From Candidatus Poribacteria bacterium (lineage in GTDB: Bacteria > Poribacteria > WGA-4E > WGA-3G): a stretch of 64,000 nucleotides of DNA. The position numbers and the translations under genes were made by a program. The stretch lies in assembly GCA_022827625.1 (NCBI GenBank), contig JAJEIE010000001.1, positions 45,684 through 109,683 of the forward strand, in the 5' to 3' direction. The notes beneath the pieces were generated by a model, which ran no database searches, was not told the DNA's origin, and was given only the letters and a program-made list of their open reading frames with translations. Shown piece after piece: positions 52,578 to 60,900 of this stretch. The first letter of the stretch is position 1. Each line of letters opens with the position of its first letter.

Positions 52578-54035
52578 ATGTCTGACAAACCCCATGTGCT
52601 TCTAATTTCAACAGATCACTGGCCCAACTCGTTGTTGGGCGTTAGTGGACACCCCGCTATCCAAACCCCAACGCTTGACACCCTCGCCCGCGCTGGCACG
52701 CGCTTCACGCGTGGATATAGCGAATGTCCCGTCTGCGTTCCAGCACGCAAAACATTGATGACTGGAACAACAACGCGTACCCATAAAGACCGGGTTTTTA
52801 ATGACCGTCAAGGGCTAAATGGACTCCCGACGATTGCCCAAACCTTTCGAGATGCGGGGTATCAGGCTTACGCTGTCGGCAAACTGCATGTCTATCCCCA
52901 ACGCGATCGCATCGGGTTTGACGATGTGATATTGGGTGAGGAAGGTAGACTGCAATACGGTGCGATTGACGATTATGAACTCTTCCTTGGGGACAGGGGT
53001 TATGCCGGTCAGCAATTTGCACACGGCATGTGTAACAATGATTATCTCAACCGACCTTGGCATCTGCCTGAGGATTGCCACGTCACGAACTGGAGTACAC
53101 AGCAGATGGTACGGATGATTAAACGCCGCGACCCAACCCGTCCCGGATTCTGGTATCTCTCCTATTGCCATCCGCATCCGCCACTCGCACCACTCCAGTG
53201 CTACATGGATATGTATCGCGATATTGACGTAGACATGCCCTATTATGGGGAATGGGCGAAGCAGACGGCGCAGCTCCCTTTACCGATAAAGGGACGGCAG
53301 CAGCAGGACGAACACTTTACAGAGGATCAGATCCGTTCGGCACGCCAAGCGTTCTATGCGCTCTGTACCCACATTGACCATCAGCTCCGTGTTGTTATCG
53401 GGACGTTGCGGGAAGAGGGCATGTTGAACAACACGATTCTGCTCTTCACGTCCGACCACGGCGATATGCTCGGAAATCACGGGATGTGGGCAAAACGGCT
53501 CTACTATGAAGACTCCACGAATGTTCCCATGATCCTCGTCGGCACCGCAGGCGATGAGCGGGTCGGACATCACAGAGTGGACGACCGACTCGTCGGATGG
53601 CAGGATGTTATGCCGACCCTGCTCCACCTCGCAGGCATTGACATTCCCGATACAGTCGAAGGCATACCTATGGTAGGCGACCAAAAACGTGAGTGGCTAT
53701 ATGGTGAGATTGGTGTAGGTGGTAGTGCGACTCGGATGGTTCATGAGGGACGCTTTAAGCTTATCTATTACGCCACCGGGAATTACCGACAACTCTTTGA
53801 TCTTGAAGAAGATCCGAGGGAATTGAACGACCTCGCCAACTCGCCAGCGCACGCTGAAGTCCTTGACCGATTGACAAATCATTTGATCGGCGAGCTCTAT
53901 GGAGACGATGAAAAGTGGCTGCAAGATGGCAGACTCGTCGGTTTACCAGATCGGGAGTATCGTCCATCTCCGAACCGCGCCTTGTCAGGTCAACGTGGAC
54001 TTCACTGGCCACCACAGCCGTCTACGGGACGTTAG
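52578..54035 (+). CDS. Sulfatase (Cys-type)
   Basis: 485 residues, no signal peptide. KPHVLLISTDHWPNSLLG is the metal-binding start. The formylglycine site is C53-V-P-A-R57 in SECPVCVPARKTL. LLFTSDHGDMLGNHGMWAKRL is the C-terminal metal block. LLHLAGIDIPDTVEGIP and LFDLEEDPRELNDLA are normal family tails. It removes sulfate esters from a glycan or small molecule. Distant from the sulfatase at 14628. No sulfatase maturase lies nearby. Confidence 0.9.
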   Translation: MSDKPHVLLISTDHWPNSLLGVSGHPAIQTPTLDTLARAGTRFTRGYSECPVCVPARKTLMTGTTTRTHKDRVFNDRQGLNGLPTIAQTFRDAGYQAYAVGKLHVYPQRDRIGFDDVILGEEGRLQYGAIDDYELFLGDRGYAGQQFAHGMCNNDYLNRPWHLPEDCHVTNWSTQQMVRMIKRRDPTRPGFWYLSYCHPHPPLAPLQCYMDMYRDIDVDMPYYGEWAKQTAQLPLPIKGRQQQDEHFTEDQIRSARQAFYALCTHIDHQLRVVIGTLREEGMLNNTILLFTSDHGDMLGNHGMWAKRLYYEDSTNVPMILVGTAGDERVGHHRVDDRLVGWQDVMPTLLHLAGIDIPDTVEGIPMVGDQKREWLYGEIGVGGSATRMVHEGRFKLIYYATGNYRQLFDLEEDPRELNDLANSPAHAEVLDRLTNHLIGELYGDDEKWLQDGRLVGLPDREYRPSPNRALSGQRGLHWPPQPSTGR

Positions 54036-54052
54036 AGAAATTTCCTAAAATC

Positions 54053-54081
54053 TTGACAAAGTTTTTCAAATCAACTATATT
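54053..54081 (+). promoter_or_regulatory. Near-consensus sigma-70 promoter for the STAS gene
   Basis: TTGACA, 17 bases, TATATT: 11 of 12 consensus positions. It lies about 83 bases before the STAS gene ATG at 54164. A further TTGACA at 54090 lacks a good -10 box. Confidence 0.75.
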
Positions 54082-54163
54082 AACCTATTGACATTTTTTG
54101 TTAGGTCATAAACCGAAACTCCACATGAGTGTAATAACGTAAACAACTACGAAAGGAAAATAA

Positions 54164-54517
54164 ATGTTAGCAGAAATACGTCAAAGAGAAGGTGTTATCG
54201 TTATTCGACCCACCGGTCGTATGATTGGTGCGGCAAACGCTGAAATTAGAGAGCAAATTAATGAGGAACTTGAAGAGTATTTCGACTCTCCGAAGGTAAT
54301 CTTTAACCTTGAGAATGTCACTCGGATGGATAGTAGTGGCCTCGGCACACTCGTTTCTGTCAATGTGACTGTCTCTCGAAAGGGCGGGCGGACCGCACTC
54401 GTCAATGCAGGCGCACACATCCGAAATCTTCTTATCCTCGGTCGATTAATGAGCGTTTTCGAGACTTACAATAGTGAAGAAGAGGGAATCCTCGCGCTCA
54501 CTTCTGATGAAACCTAA
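54164..54517 (+). CDS. STAS-domain anti-sigma factor antagonist
   Basis: 117 residues, one STAS domain: VIVIRPTGRMIGAANAEI, then VIFNLENVTRMDSSGLGTLV (45-64), with the phosphorylatable Ser in D56-S-S-G. It resembles SpoIIAA/RsbV. Such proteins release a sigma factor from a kinase-type anti-sigma factor when unphosphorylated. No RsbW-like or PP2C gene is next to it, so the partner is elsewhere. AAAGGAAAA precedes the ATG. Confidence 0.9.
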   Translation: MLAEIRQREGVIVIRPTGRMIGAANAEIREQINEELEEYFDSPKVIFNLENVTRMDSSGLGTLVSVNVTVSRKGGRTALVNAGAHIRNLLILGRLMSVFETYNSEEEGILALTSDET

Positions 54518-54536
54518 TAAATCGGGTAGAGCCATT

Positions 54537-54640
54537 TATGGTGAACCTTAGAATTAATTGGACACTCTACACCGGCGAGGTTAGAAACCTCGCCTACCAG
54601 GGGTGGGTCGAATGTCTATTTATTTTTTAGGTTTACCATA
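54537..54640. repeat. MITE-like element with terminal inverted repeats and a central hairpin
   Basis: TATGGTGAACCTTA (54537-54550) and TTAGGTTTACCATA (end at 54640) are inverted with a few mismatches. In the middle GGCGAGGTT-AGA-AACCTCGCC (54574-54594) is a perfect 9-base hairpin. The 104-bp unit contains no gene. It sits directly after the STAS gene and before the DUF6807 gene. Confidence 0.65.
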
Positions 54641-54727
54641 GTTCAATCTCTGCCCGGCTTTCGCCTGAATCGAAAACTAAATGGCTCCAACACAAGAGAG
54701 GAAACCCAGATACGAAAAAGGGAATTT

Positions 54728-55882
54728 ATGGCAAATCAGAATCTTCCGACGTTTACTGTTAGTGCCGGTTTTCACGATCGAGATGGATGTCCGATTAGCG
54801 TTGACGTTGATCACCCGGGTGTGAGCCAACTTCACGATCGTCCCGTTATTTTAACGGATGCGACATCTGGCAGCGTCATCTCGGCGCAATGTTATCCGAA
54901 TGAGGACGGTTCTACTACCTTAAATTGGATACTTGATGGACTCGCTGCCGGTGAATCGCGCACTTATACGCTCTCGGAAGGGGGTGTCGCGGGCGAATCA
55001 GGCGTTCAGTTCAAAGAAGCAGCCGAAACTATCGCTATCACACTCAATGACCGAGCTTTTACAACGTTCCGCTATGCTAAAACGCAGTTCCGACCTTACT
55101 TCTTTCCCGTCCTCGGTCCGAATGGACGCGAAGTAACACGGGGTGAGACAAGCGACATCTCGAAAGATCATGTGCATCACCGTTCGCTCTACGTCGCGTA
55201 TGGCGAAGTTAATGATGTGGATCTCTGGGGTGAGGGCAGCAATTCTGGAAGAGTCGTGCATCAAGGCTTCACACAAAAACATGGGGGCACCGTCGTCGGT
55301 AGGATTTATACCGAAAATAATTGGGAAACCCGTGAAGGCAACGTCCTGATGACCGACAAACAGCACTTCCGTATCTATAACCTACCTGAAGCTGCTGCAC
55401 TGCTTGACCTCGATCTGACATTTATCGCTTCTGCTGGGGATGTCTACTTCGGAGATACCAAGGAAGGCGGTATTATGTCGATTCGCGTCCATCCATCGAT
55501 GAACGCTTCGGACGGTGGAAAGATAGAGAACGCTTTCGGGGGTATCAATGAGGATGAGACGTGGGGCAAACGGGCAAACTGGTGCGATTACTCCGGCGTT
55601 GTTGACGGAACACCCGTCGGACTTGCCGTGTTCGATCATCTCGTCAACCCTCGTTATCCAACATACTGGCACGTACGGAATTACGGACTGATGGGAACGA
55701 ATATCTTTGGGGGCGGCACCTTTGAAGGAGATCCGTCTAAAGATGGTTCCTATACGCTCAAAGAAGGCGATCAGATGCACTTCCGATTCCGGGTCCTTAT
55801 TCATGCAGGCGATGCAACCACGGGTAGGGTCGCTCAGAAATATCACGATTTTATCAACCCACCTGCCGTTGAGGTTTTTTAA
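54728..55882 (+). CDS. DUF6807 (PmoA-like) family protein
   Basis: 384 residues. RPYFFPVLGPNGREVTRG, KDHVHHRSLYVAYGEVNDVDLWG and RANWCDYSGVVDGTPVGLAVFDH are DUF6807 blocks, with HxHH a possible metal or active site. ENAFGGINEDETWG and PTYWHVRNYGLMGTN follow. Relatives lie in sugar catabolic clusters of Planctomycetes and Bacteroidetes, often with Gfo/Idh dehydrogenases as here (57 bases away). Reaction unknown. GGGAATTT before the start gives a weak ribosome site. Confidence 0.85.
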   Translation: MANQNLPTFTVSAGFHDRDGCPISVDVDHPGVSQLHDRPVILTDATSGSVISAQCYPNEDGSTTLNWILDGLAAGESRTYTLSEGGVAGESGVQFKEAAETIAITLNDRAFTTFRYAKTQFRPYFFPVLGPNGREVTRGETSDISKDHVHHRSLYVAYGEVNDVDLWGEGSNSGRVVHQGFTQKHGGTVVGRIYTENNWETREGNVLMTDKQHFRIYNLPEAAALLDLDLTFIASAGDVYFGDTKEGGIMSIRVHPSMNASDGGKIENAFGGINEDETWGKRANWCDYSGVVDGTPVGLAVFDHLVNPRYPTYWHVRNYGLMGTNIFGGGTFEGDPSKDGSYTLKEGDQMHFRFRVLIHAGDATTGRVAQKYHDFINPPAVEVF

Positions 55883-55939
55883 CTATTAAATCTGGTCACC
55901 ATTCCAGAATATAAAGCTAAGACAAAAGGAGTTTCAGGA

Positions 55940-57007
55940 ATGCCGATCCCGACTATTCATGTCGGATGCACCCATTTCGCACACGGTCGTCTACAAGCAC
56001 AGGTCAATTCAAAGGGATTAGAACCGGTTGCGTGTGTGGACATCAACCTTGAAGCCGCACGGGAAGGTGTGTCATCAATAAACGGCGCACCTGAAGGCTT
56101 GACGGAACGTATCTACACGACAATAACTGAGGCAAAAGAGAAACACGATGCCCAAGCGTGTCTTATCTACGCCTCAACGACCGTTCACGCCAAGTTAATC
56201 GCCGAGAGCCTAAATCTCGGTATGCATACCCTCTGTGTCAAGCCAATTGCAACGACGCAGTCAGAATTTCATGACATTATCCAAGCACACAAGGCAAATC
56301 CCGGTTTGATGCTGGTTCAAGGCCAAAACAAACGTTGGAATCCTGCCGCGGCGAAAATGCGGGAGTGGCTACGAGAAGATGAAGGTATCGGTGAAATGTT
56401 AGCCGGTGAGTGCCGGTTCTGGATTCGACAGAACCTCTACACGGGACCCGATTCCCGACAGCCTGACGCTTATGTAGATGGGCTGTTCTTTCACGCAGGT
56501 ACGAGTCATCAACTCGACCAACTCGTTGCAGCTAAAGGACTCCCCAAATATGTTACAGCACATATCCATAACCGTCGGGATCCCGCACTCGGACAAATTC
56601 ATGCTTGGGGGACCGCGGGTGGCAACGCACTCATGGAATATGCAAACGGCGCACCTTTCTCTTATACGGGCACCCGGGCAGGACATGCCGGTCCCTTCGG
56701 GTGGAGTGGAAGTTGGAGTTTCCACGGCGAAAACGGAGACTTCCGCCGAGATGCAGGACACTTGCAGCTTTTCCGACTCGGTGAGACGGTCGAAGATTTA
56801 ACGCTTCAGGATTTACATGCAGGTCTCATAGAAGATGACCGACTCCAATTCGATGCGTTTGCGCAAGCAATTACAAAAGGCACAGATCGTGAGTGGATGC
56901 AGGAGACAACCCTCGGTACATGGGTACTGATGGAAGCGTGCAATGAATCGGCACGGACGCACGAACGCGTTGATGTCGAAGCGTTTGCTAAGAAGATGCT
57001 CGGTTGA
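55940..57007 (+). CDS. Gfo/Idh/MocA family oxidoreductase
   Basis: 355 residues. Divergent N-terminus (IHVGCTHFAHGRLQAQV) without GxGxxG; VACVDINLEAA holds the ribose acid. The catalytic Lys is in CVKPIATT (K101), replacing the usual E-K-P by V-K-P. Late blocks are HAGTSHQLDQLVAAKGLPKYV and SGSWSFHGENGDFRRDAGHLQLF. A sugar dehydrogenase role is likely, coupled to DUF6807 upstream. AAAAGGAG precedes the ATG. Confidence 0.83.
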   Translation: MPIPTIHVGCTHFAHGRLQAQVNSKGLEPVACVDINLEAAREGVSSINGAPEGLTERIYTTITEAKEKHDAQACLIYASTTVHAKLIAESLNLGMHTLCVKPIATTQSEFHDIIQAHKANPGLMLVQGQNKRWNPAAAKMREWLREDEGIGEMLAGECRFWIRQNLYTGPDSRQPDAYVDGLFFHAGTSHQLDQLVAAKGLPKYVTAHIHNRRDPALGQIHAWGTAGGNALMEYANGAPFSYTGTRAGHAGPFGWSGSWSFHGENGDFRRDAGHLQLFRLGETVEDLTLQDLHAGLIEDDRLQFDAFAQAITKGTDREWMQETTLGTWVLMEACNESARTHERVDVEAFAKKMLG

Positions 57008-57016
57008 TTGCCTATT

Positions 57017-57147
57017 AGTCGTCAGCACATGGCTATCGGTTTCCCAAAGGTTGATTGTTGGAAACTATCCGTCGCTCGCTGTCTCATGAAAAATGTTTGG
57101 CTGTATTACACCCTTAACTGACAACCGATAACCGACAACTGGCAACC
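57017..57147. repeat. Degenerate intergenic repeat before gamma-glutamyltransferase gene
   Basis: AGTCGTCAGCACATGGCTAT at the start faces AACTGACAACCGATAACC and GACAACTGGCAACC at the end in inverted fashion. It matches the layout at 50209-50325 and, like it, ends just before a start codon. Confidence 0.55.
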
Positions 57148-57169
57148 CTGAAAAAATGGAGGCTTCATA

Positions 57170-58798
57170 ATGCAATCTCCACACGGCTCAGCATTTCGTC
57201 CGTCTGTAATGGGACGGAACGGTATGGTTACATCCGGACACGTGCTTGCTTCACAAGCGGGTATTCAGACAATGATGGCAGGCGGTAACGCTGTTGATGC
57301 GGCGATCGCGACTGCAGTTGCACTCGGTATGGTTGAACCTGCTGGTTCCGGACTCGGTGGCGACGGTTTTATTCTCATTTATTGGGCGGAAACCGGGAAG
57401 GTCGAAGCCGTAAATGGAACGGGACCCGCCCCGCGTGCTGCGACTCGCGAAACCTACCTCAAAGACGGTGGAATCCCGATGAAAGGTATACGCAGCGTTT
57501 CGGTGCCGGGAATCGTTGACGCATGGCTCCTTGCACACGAACGCTACGGGACCCTCAAATTAGAGGACGTTTTTGCACCCGCAATTTCGCTCGCCGAAGA
57601 AGGATTTCCTGTGAGCCATAGACTCGCTGGCGGTCTTAAAGGCGAGAACCCACGTTTCGCTGCTGAACCGGACAGCCGGGCTATCTTTACAAACGATGGT
57701 GAACCCATCCCTGCCGGGCAATTCATCGCGAACCCGAATCTCGGTAAAACCCTCCGAAAGATTGCTGAACACGGAAGAGACATATTCTATAAGGGTGAAA
57801 TTGCGCAGGCTATTGGTGAATTCAGCCGTGCCTACGATGGGCTCTTAACTGCTGAGGATCTCGCTGACTTCCATGCACACTGGGCTGACCCAATACATGT
57901 CAACTATCGCGGGTACGAGGTTTATGAGATGCCCCCGAATTCGAGTGGTCATATCTTACTTCAAGAGTTGAATATGGTTGAACGCTTTGACTTACAAACT
58001 TTGGGTTGTAACACTCCTGAAAGTGTCCATCTGATGGTTGAAGCAAAAAAACTTGCCTTCGCCGATCGGGAGAAGTATATGGCGGATCCGAATTGGGTTG
58101 ACATCCCTTTAGACGGAATGTTGTCGAAATCCTACGCTGCGGAACGCGCTGAACAGATTGATTTAGATAAAGCAGCTGTTGATGTCCCGGCTGGCGGTCC
58201 AGAGACACACGAAGATACAACCTGTTTCTGCACAGCAGACCGCGCGGGTAACCTCGTCTGTATCCTACAGAGTATCCAATCAGGGTTCGGTTCCAGCCTC
58301 GTCGCCGGTGACACAGGGGTACTCTTGAACAATCGGATGACCTATTGGCACTTGGAGGATGGACATCCAAACTGTTTGATGCCGGGCAAACGTGTCCGTC
58401 ACACGATGAACCCTGTCATCGTCACAAAGGATGGGCAGCCCTTCATAGCGTGTGGCACCCCCGGAGCAGACACACAGGTTCAGACGAATTTACAACTCGT
58501 TACCCACATGATTGATTTCGGAATGACACCGCAGGAAGCCGTTTCTGCACCGCGCTGGCGCAGCCTCCAGAATCCGATGGAATCTACCATTCCGCACACC
58601 TGTTCTAATGACCTCCAGTTAGAGAACCGATTCCAGACGGATACGAAGGACGGTTTGGCGAAGCGAGGGCATGAACTCCAGATCCTCGGCGATTGGGGTG
58701 GCCCAGGGAGCGCACAAGCGATTATGGTGCATCCTGAATCTGGCGCCCTCATCGGCGGCTCTGATCCAAGAACGGACGGATATGCGGTCACGTTTTAG
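57170..58798 (+). CDS. Gamma-glutamyltransferase family protein
   Basis: 542 residues, no signal peptide. AGGNAVDAAIATAVALGMVEPAGSG opens the large subunit. The presumed nucleophile is T350 in D-T-T-C-F, where the usual His after Thr-Thr is Cys. EEGFPVSHRLAGGL, LVVAGDTGVLLNNRM-like blocks and GGSDPRTDGYAVTF are conserved. A paralogue of the protein at 28948. TGGAGG precedes the ATG. A secreted protein gene starts 10 bases after its stop. Confidence 0.9.
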   Translation: MQSPHGSAFRPSVMGRNGMVTSGHVLASQAGIQTMMAGGNAVDAAIATAVALGMVEPAGSGLGGDGFILIYWAETGKVEAVNGTGPAPRAATRETYLKDGGIPMKGIRSVSVPGIVDAWLLAHERYGTLKLEDVFAPAISLAEEGFPVSHRLAGGLKGENPRFAAEPDSRAIFTNDGEPIPAGQFIANPNLGKTLRKIAEHGRDIFYKGEIAQAIGEFSRAYDGLLTAEDLADFHAHWADPIHVNYRGYEVYEMPPNSSGHILLQELNMVERFDLQTLGCNTPESVHLMVEAKKLAFADREKYMADPNWVDIPLDGMLSKSYAAERAEQIDLDKAAVDVPAGGPETHEDTTCFCTADRAGNLVCILQSIQSGFGSSLVAGDTGVLLNNRMTYWHLEDGHPNCLMPGKRVRHTMNPVIVTKDGQPFIACGTPGADTQVQTNLQLVTHMIDFGMTPQEAVSAPRWRSLQNPMESTIPHTCSNDLQLENRFQTDTKDGLAKRGHELQILGDWGGPGSAQAIMVHPESGALIGGSDPRTDGYAVTF

Positions 58799-58808
58799 GA
58801 GGATTATC

Positions 58809-59663
58809 ATGAATAGCAACATTATAGGAAGGATCGTACATGTGATCCTTGTAACAACCTTTTGTCTTTCAGCGTCACTGGTGTGGGCAATTGACACTGT
58901 TCTCTTTGAAGAGGATTTTGAGGACGTACCACTCGAAGCAAGCATCATGGAACAGATTAAAGATAAAGATGTTTGGTCAGGCACACCACCGGAGGGTTGG
59001 GAAATTACAAACGAGAACCCGAAAGACCTTGGAATGCCTGAGTGGAGAACTTGGGCGATCGTCGATCTTGAGTGGTGGACACGAACAGCGGAAGACCAGA
59101 GGCGTAGTGAGTTCACAGGCGTGCACAATGACGGCAAGGGCGTAGGTAAAGGTGCGGTTTCTGACCCTGATGAGTGGGACGATTGGGAGGGGAATGGCAA
59201 CCCTGATGCTATCAGCCGTTGGAATGGGCACCTAATTACACCATCCATTAAAATTAAGGGCGCAGCAGAAGGGTCGCTCGTCTTAACGTTGGATTCGAGT
59301 TGGCGACCTGAGGATACACAAAACGGGGAGATAACCGTCAGTTTTGACGGTGGTGCGGAAGAACGCATTCTATTCTTCCAGAGCGTCGGTATTGACGCAG
59401 GTGCACATACCCTTGTCACAATTCCTACCCTTAAGTTAAAAGAGGAAAAGATAAACGATGGGGAACAGATAAACGAAACGTTAGAAATCCCTATTGACAA
59501 CCCCGCAGGTGCCGCTGAGATGGTTATTAGTTTCGGGGTCATTGACGCACAGAATGATTGGTGGTGGGCGATAGATAATATAGAACTCATCAGTACTGCG
59601 TATGATGTAGAACCGAGAGATAAATTAGCAGTGAAATGGGCAGAAATAAAACTCTCACAATAG
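58809..59663 (+). CDS. Secreted LamG-like protein with KLA..W..IK C-terminus
   Basis: 284 residues from ATG 58809 (AGGAGG upstream, overlapping the preceding stop region). Signal peptide to about residue 27 (SLVWA). LFEEDFEDVPLEASI opens a beta-sandwich, with W-rich stretches around GWEITNENPKDLGMPEWRTW and SLVLTLDSSWRP. The end reads VEPRDKLAVKWAEIKLSQ. The start and end parallel the secreted protein at 7997; the middle differs. Probably binds a surface polysaccharide. It is followed by a strong terminator. Confidence 0.75.
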   Translation: MNSNIIGRIVHVILVTTFCLSASLVWAIDTVLFEEDFEDVPLEASIMEQIKDKDVWSGTPPEGWEITNENPKDLGMPEWRTWAIVDLEWWTRTAEDQRRSEFTGVHNDGKGVGKGAVSDPDEWDDWEGNGNPDAISRWNGHLITPSIKIKGAAEGSLVLTLDSSWRPEDTQNGEITVSFDGGAEERILFFQSVGIDAGAHTLVTIPTLKLKEEKINDGEQINETLEIPIDNPAGAAEMVISFGVIDAQNDWWWAIDNIELISTAYDVEPRDKLAVKWAEIKLSQ

Positions 59664-59724
59664 TCTCTCTTTGCTAAGTTGTGAGCAATTCAGGACTGTT
59701 TACAATTCAGTAAAGATGACTCTA

Positions 59725-59766
59725 AAAAGAGTAATGCGCTTTCCTCAAGTGCATTACTCTTTTATG
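59725..59766 (+). terminator. Strong intrinsic terminator after the secreted LamG-like gene
   Basis: AAAAGAGTAATGC with GCATTACTCTTTT form a 13-base perfect stem, extended by three or four inner pairs over a short loop, followed by ATG after TTTTAT. It ends the run 54728-59663. Confidence 0.88.
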
Positions 59767-59791
59767 CATTGTTGACTTTTAGGAGAAGGTC

Positions 59792-60844
59792 ATGAAGATT
59801 TTAGTCACAGGTGGTACAGGGCGTATTGGATCCAATCTCGTTAAAAAGTTGCTCGAAAAAGGACACAGTATCCGTAGCTTCGTTTATCCGGGTGATGTCA
59901 ACCGTGTCGGAAGATGGGACGGGATGACAGGCGTTGAAACCGTCCTCGGCGATCTACGCGAATACGAAGATGTAAAAAAAGCCGTTGAAGGTGTCGATGC
60001 TATCTATCATATCGCTGCCGCCTTTGGTGGTCCCTTTAATAACCGTCAGTACTTGGCAATCAACGGTATGGGCACCCTCAATATTTTGGAGTGTGTCCGT
60101 GAATTCAATCCAAACATTCATCGCCTTGTTTACGCGTGTACAGAGGCAATCTATTGGGAACTCACCCAAAAAGGACGGCTTTTCGATCAACTTATCACCG
60201 AAGACATGGTCGCTAAATATCATCACATGCCCTATTTCCTTACCAAATGGATTGGTGAGGAACTCTGCATGAGCTATCACCACCAGTATGGTGTGCCTTC
60301 AACGGTCTTTAGGTTCACAACTGTGATTGAGCCGAGTGAATATCTCAATGAGGACGGTTTGCCGAGACAATTCATCTTCAGTCCTATCTACAACCGGTAC
60401 AAGAATTATACCGGGGATGACCCTGCCGAATTGGCGGCTGCGAATACGGTTAAAGGTCTTTGGGATGGACAAGAGAAATTCATACTTAAACGCAACCCTG
60501 ACGGACGACCCTACAAAGAGCATTTCACGGATGTACGGGATATTGTACAAGGGTTGGTCTTAGGGATTGAAAAGGATGCTGCCGTCGGCGAAGAATTCAC
60601 GCTCGGTGGGAATGGCGTTTTCAAACATGAAGAGGTTATCCCGTACTTATGTGAACGCTATCAAATGGACGCTGTTGATGTCCAACTCCCACAATCTCTC
60701 TATTTTGAATTTGATTTAAGCAAAATCAAAACGTTACTGGACTATGAGCCGCAACACGATTTAGCGAGTGTCCTTGACGCTGCTGAAGCGATGCGACGTG
60801 GTGAAGATGTCGGTATCATTCCGACGGGCGTGCGATGGAGTTGA
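59792..60844 (+). CDS. NAD-dependent epimerase/dehydratase
   Basis: 350 residues. Glycine motif MKILVTGGTGRIGSN (1-15), D54 in VLGDLREY, IYHIAAAFGG and catalytic Y148-x-x-x-K152 in PYFLTKW are the extended SDR hallmarks. It probably acts on a nucleotide sugar or sugar lactone. AGGAGAAGG precedes the ATG. It lies after a terminator, so it has its own promoter. Confidence 0.88.
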   Translation: MKILVTGGTGRIGSNLVKKLLEKGHSIRSFVYPGDVNRVGRWDGMTGVETVLGDLREYEDVKKAVEGVDAIYHIAAAFGGPFNNRQYLAINGMGTLNILECVREFNPNIHRLVYACTEAIYWELTQKGRLFDQLITEDMVAKYHHMPYFLTKWIGEELCMSYHHQYGVPSTVFRFTTVIEPSEYLNEDGLPRQFIFSPIYNRYKNYTGDDPAELAAANTVKGLWDGQEKFILKRNPDGRPYKEHFTDVRDIVQGLVLGIEKDAAVGEEFTLGGNGVFKHEEVIPYLCERYQMDAVDVQLPQSLYFEFDLSKIKTLLDYEPQHDLASVLDAAEAMRRGEDVGIIPTGVRWS

Positions 60845-60900
60845 TGCTTTTCCAGCGATTCCTCTTGATATTTTGTGAGGAATTAGGTTAAACTTACTAC

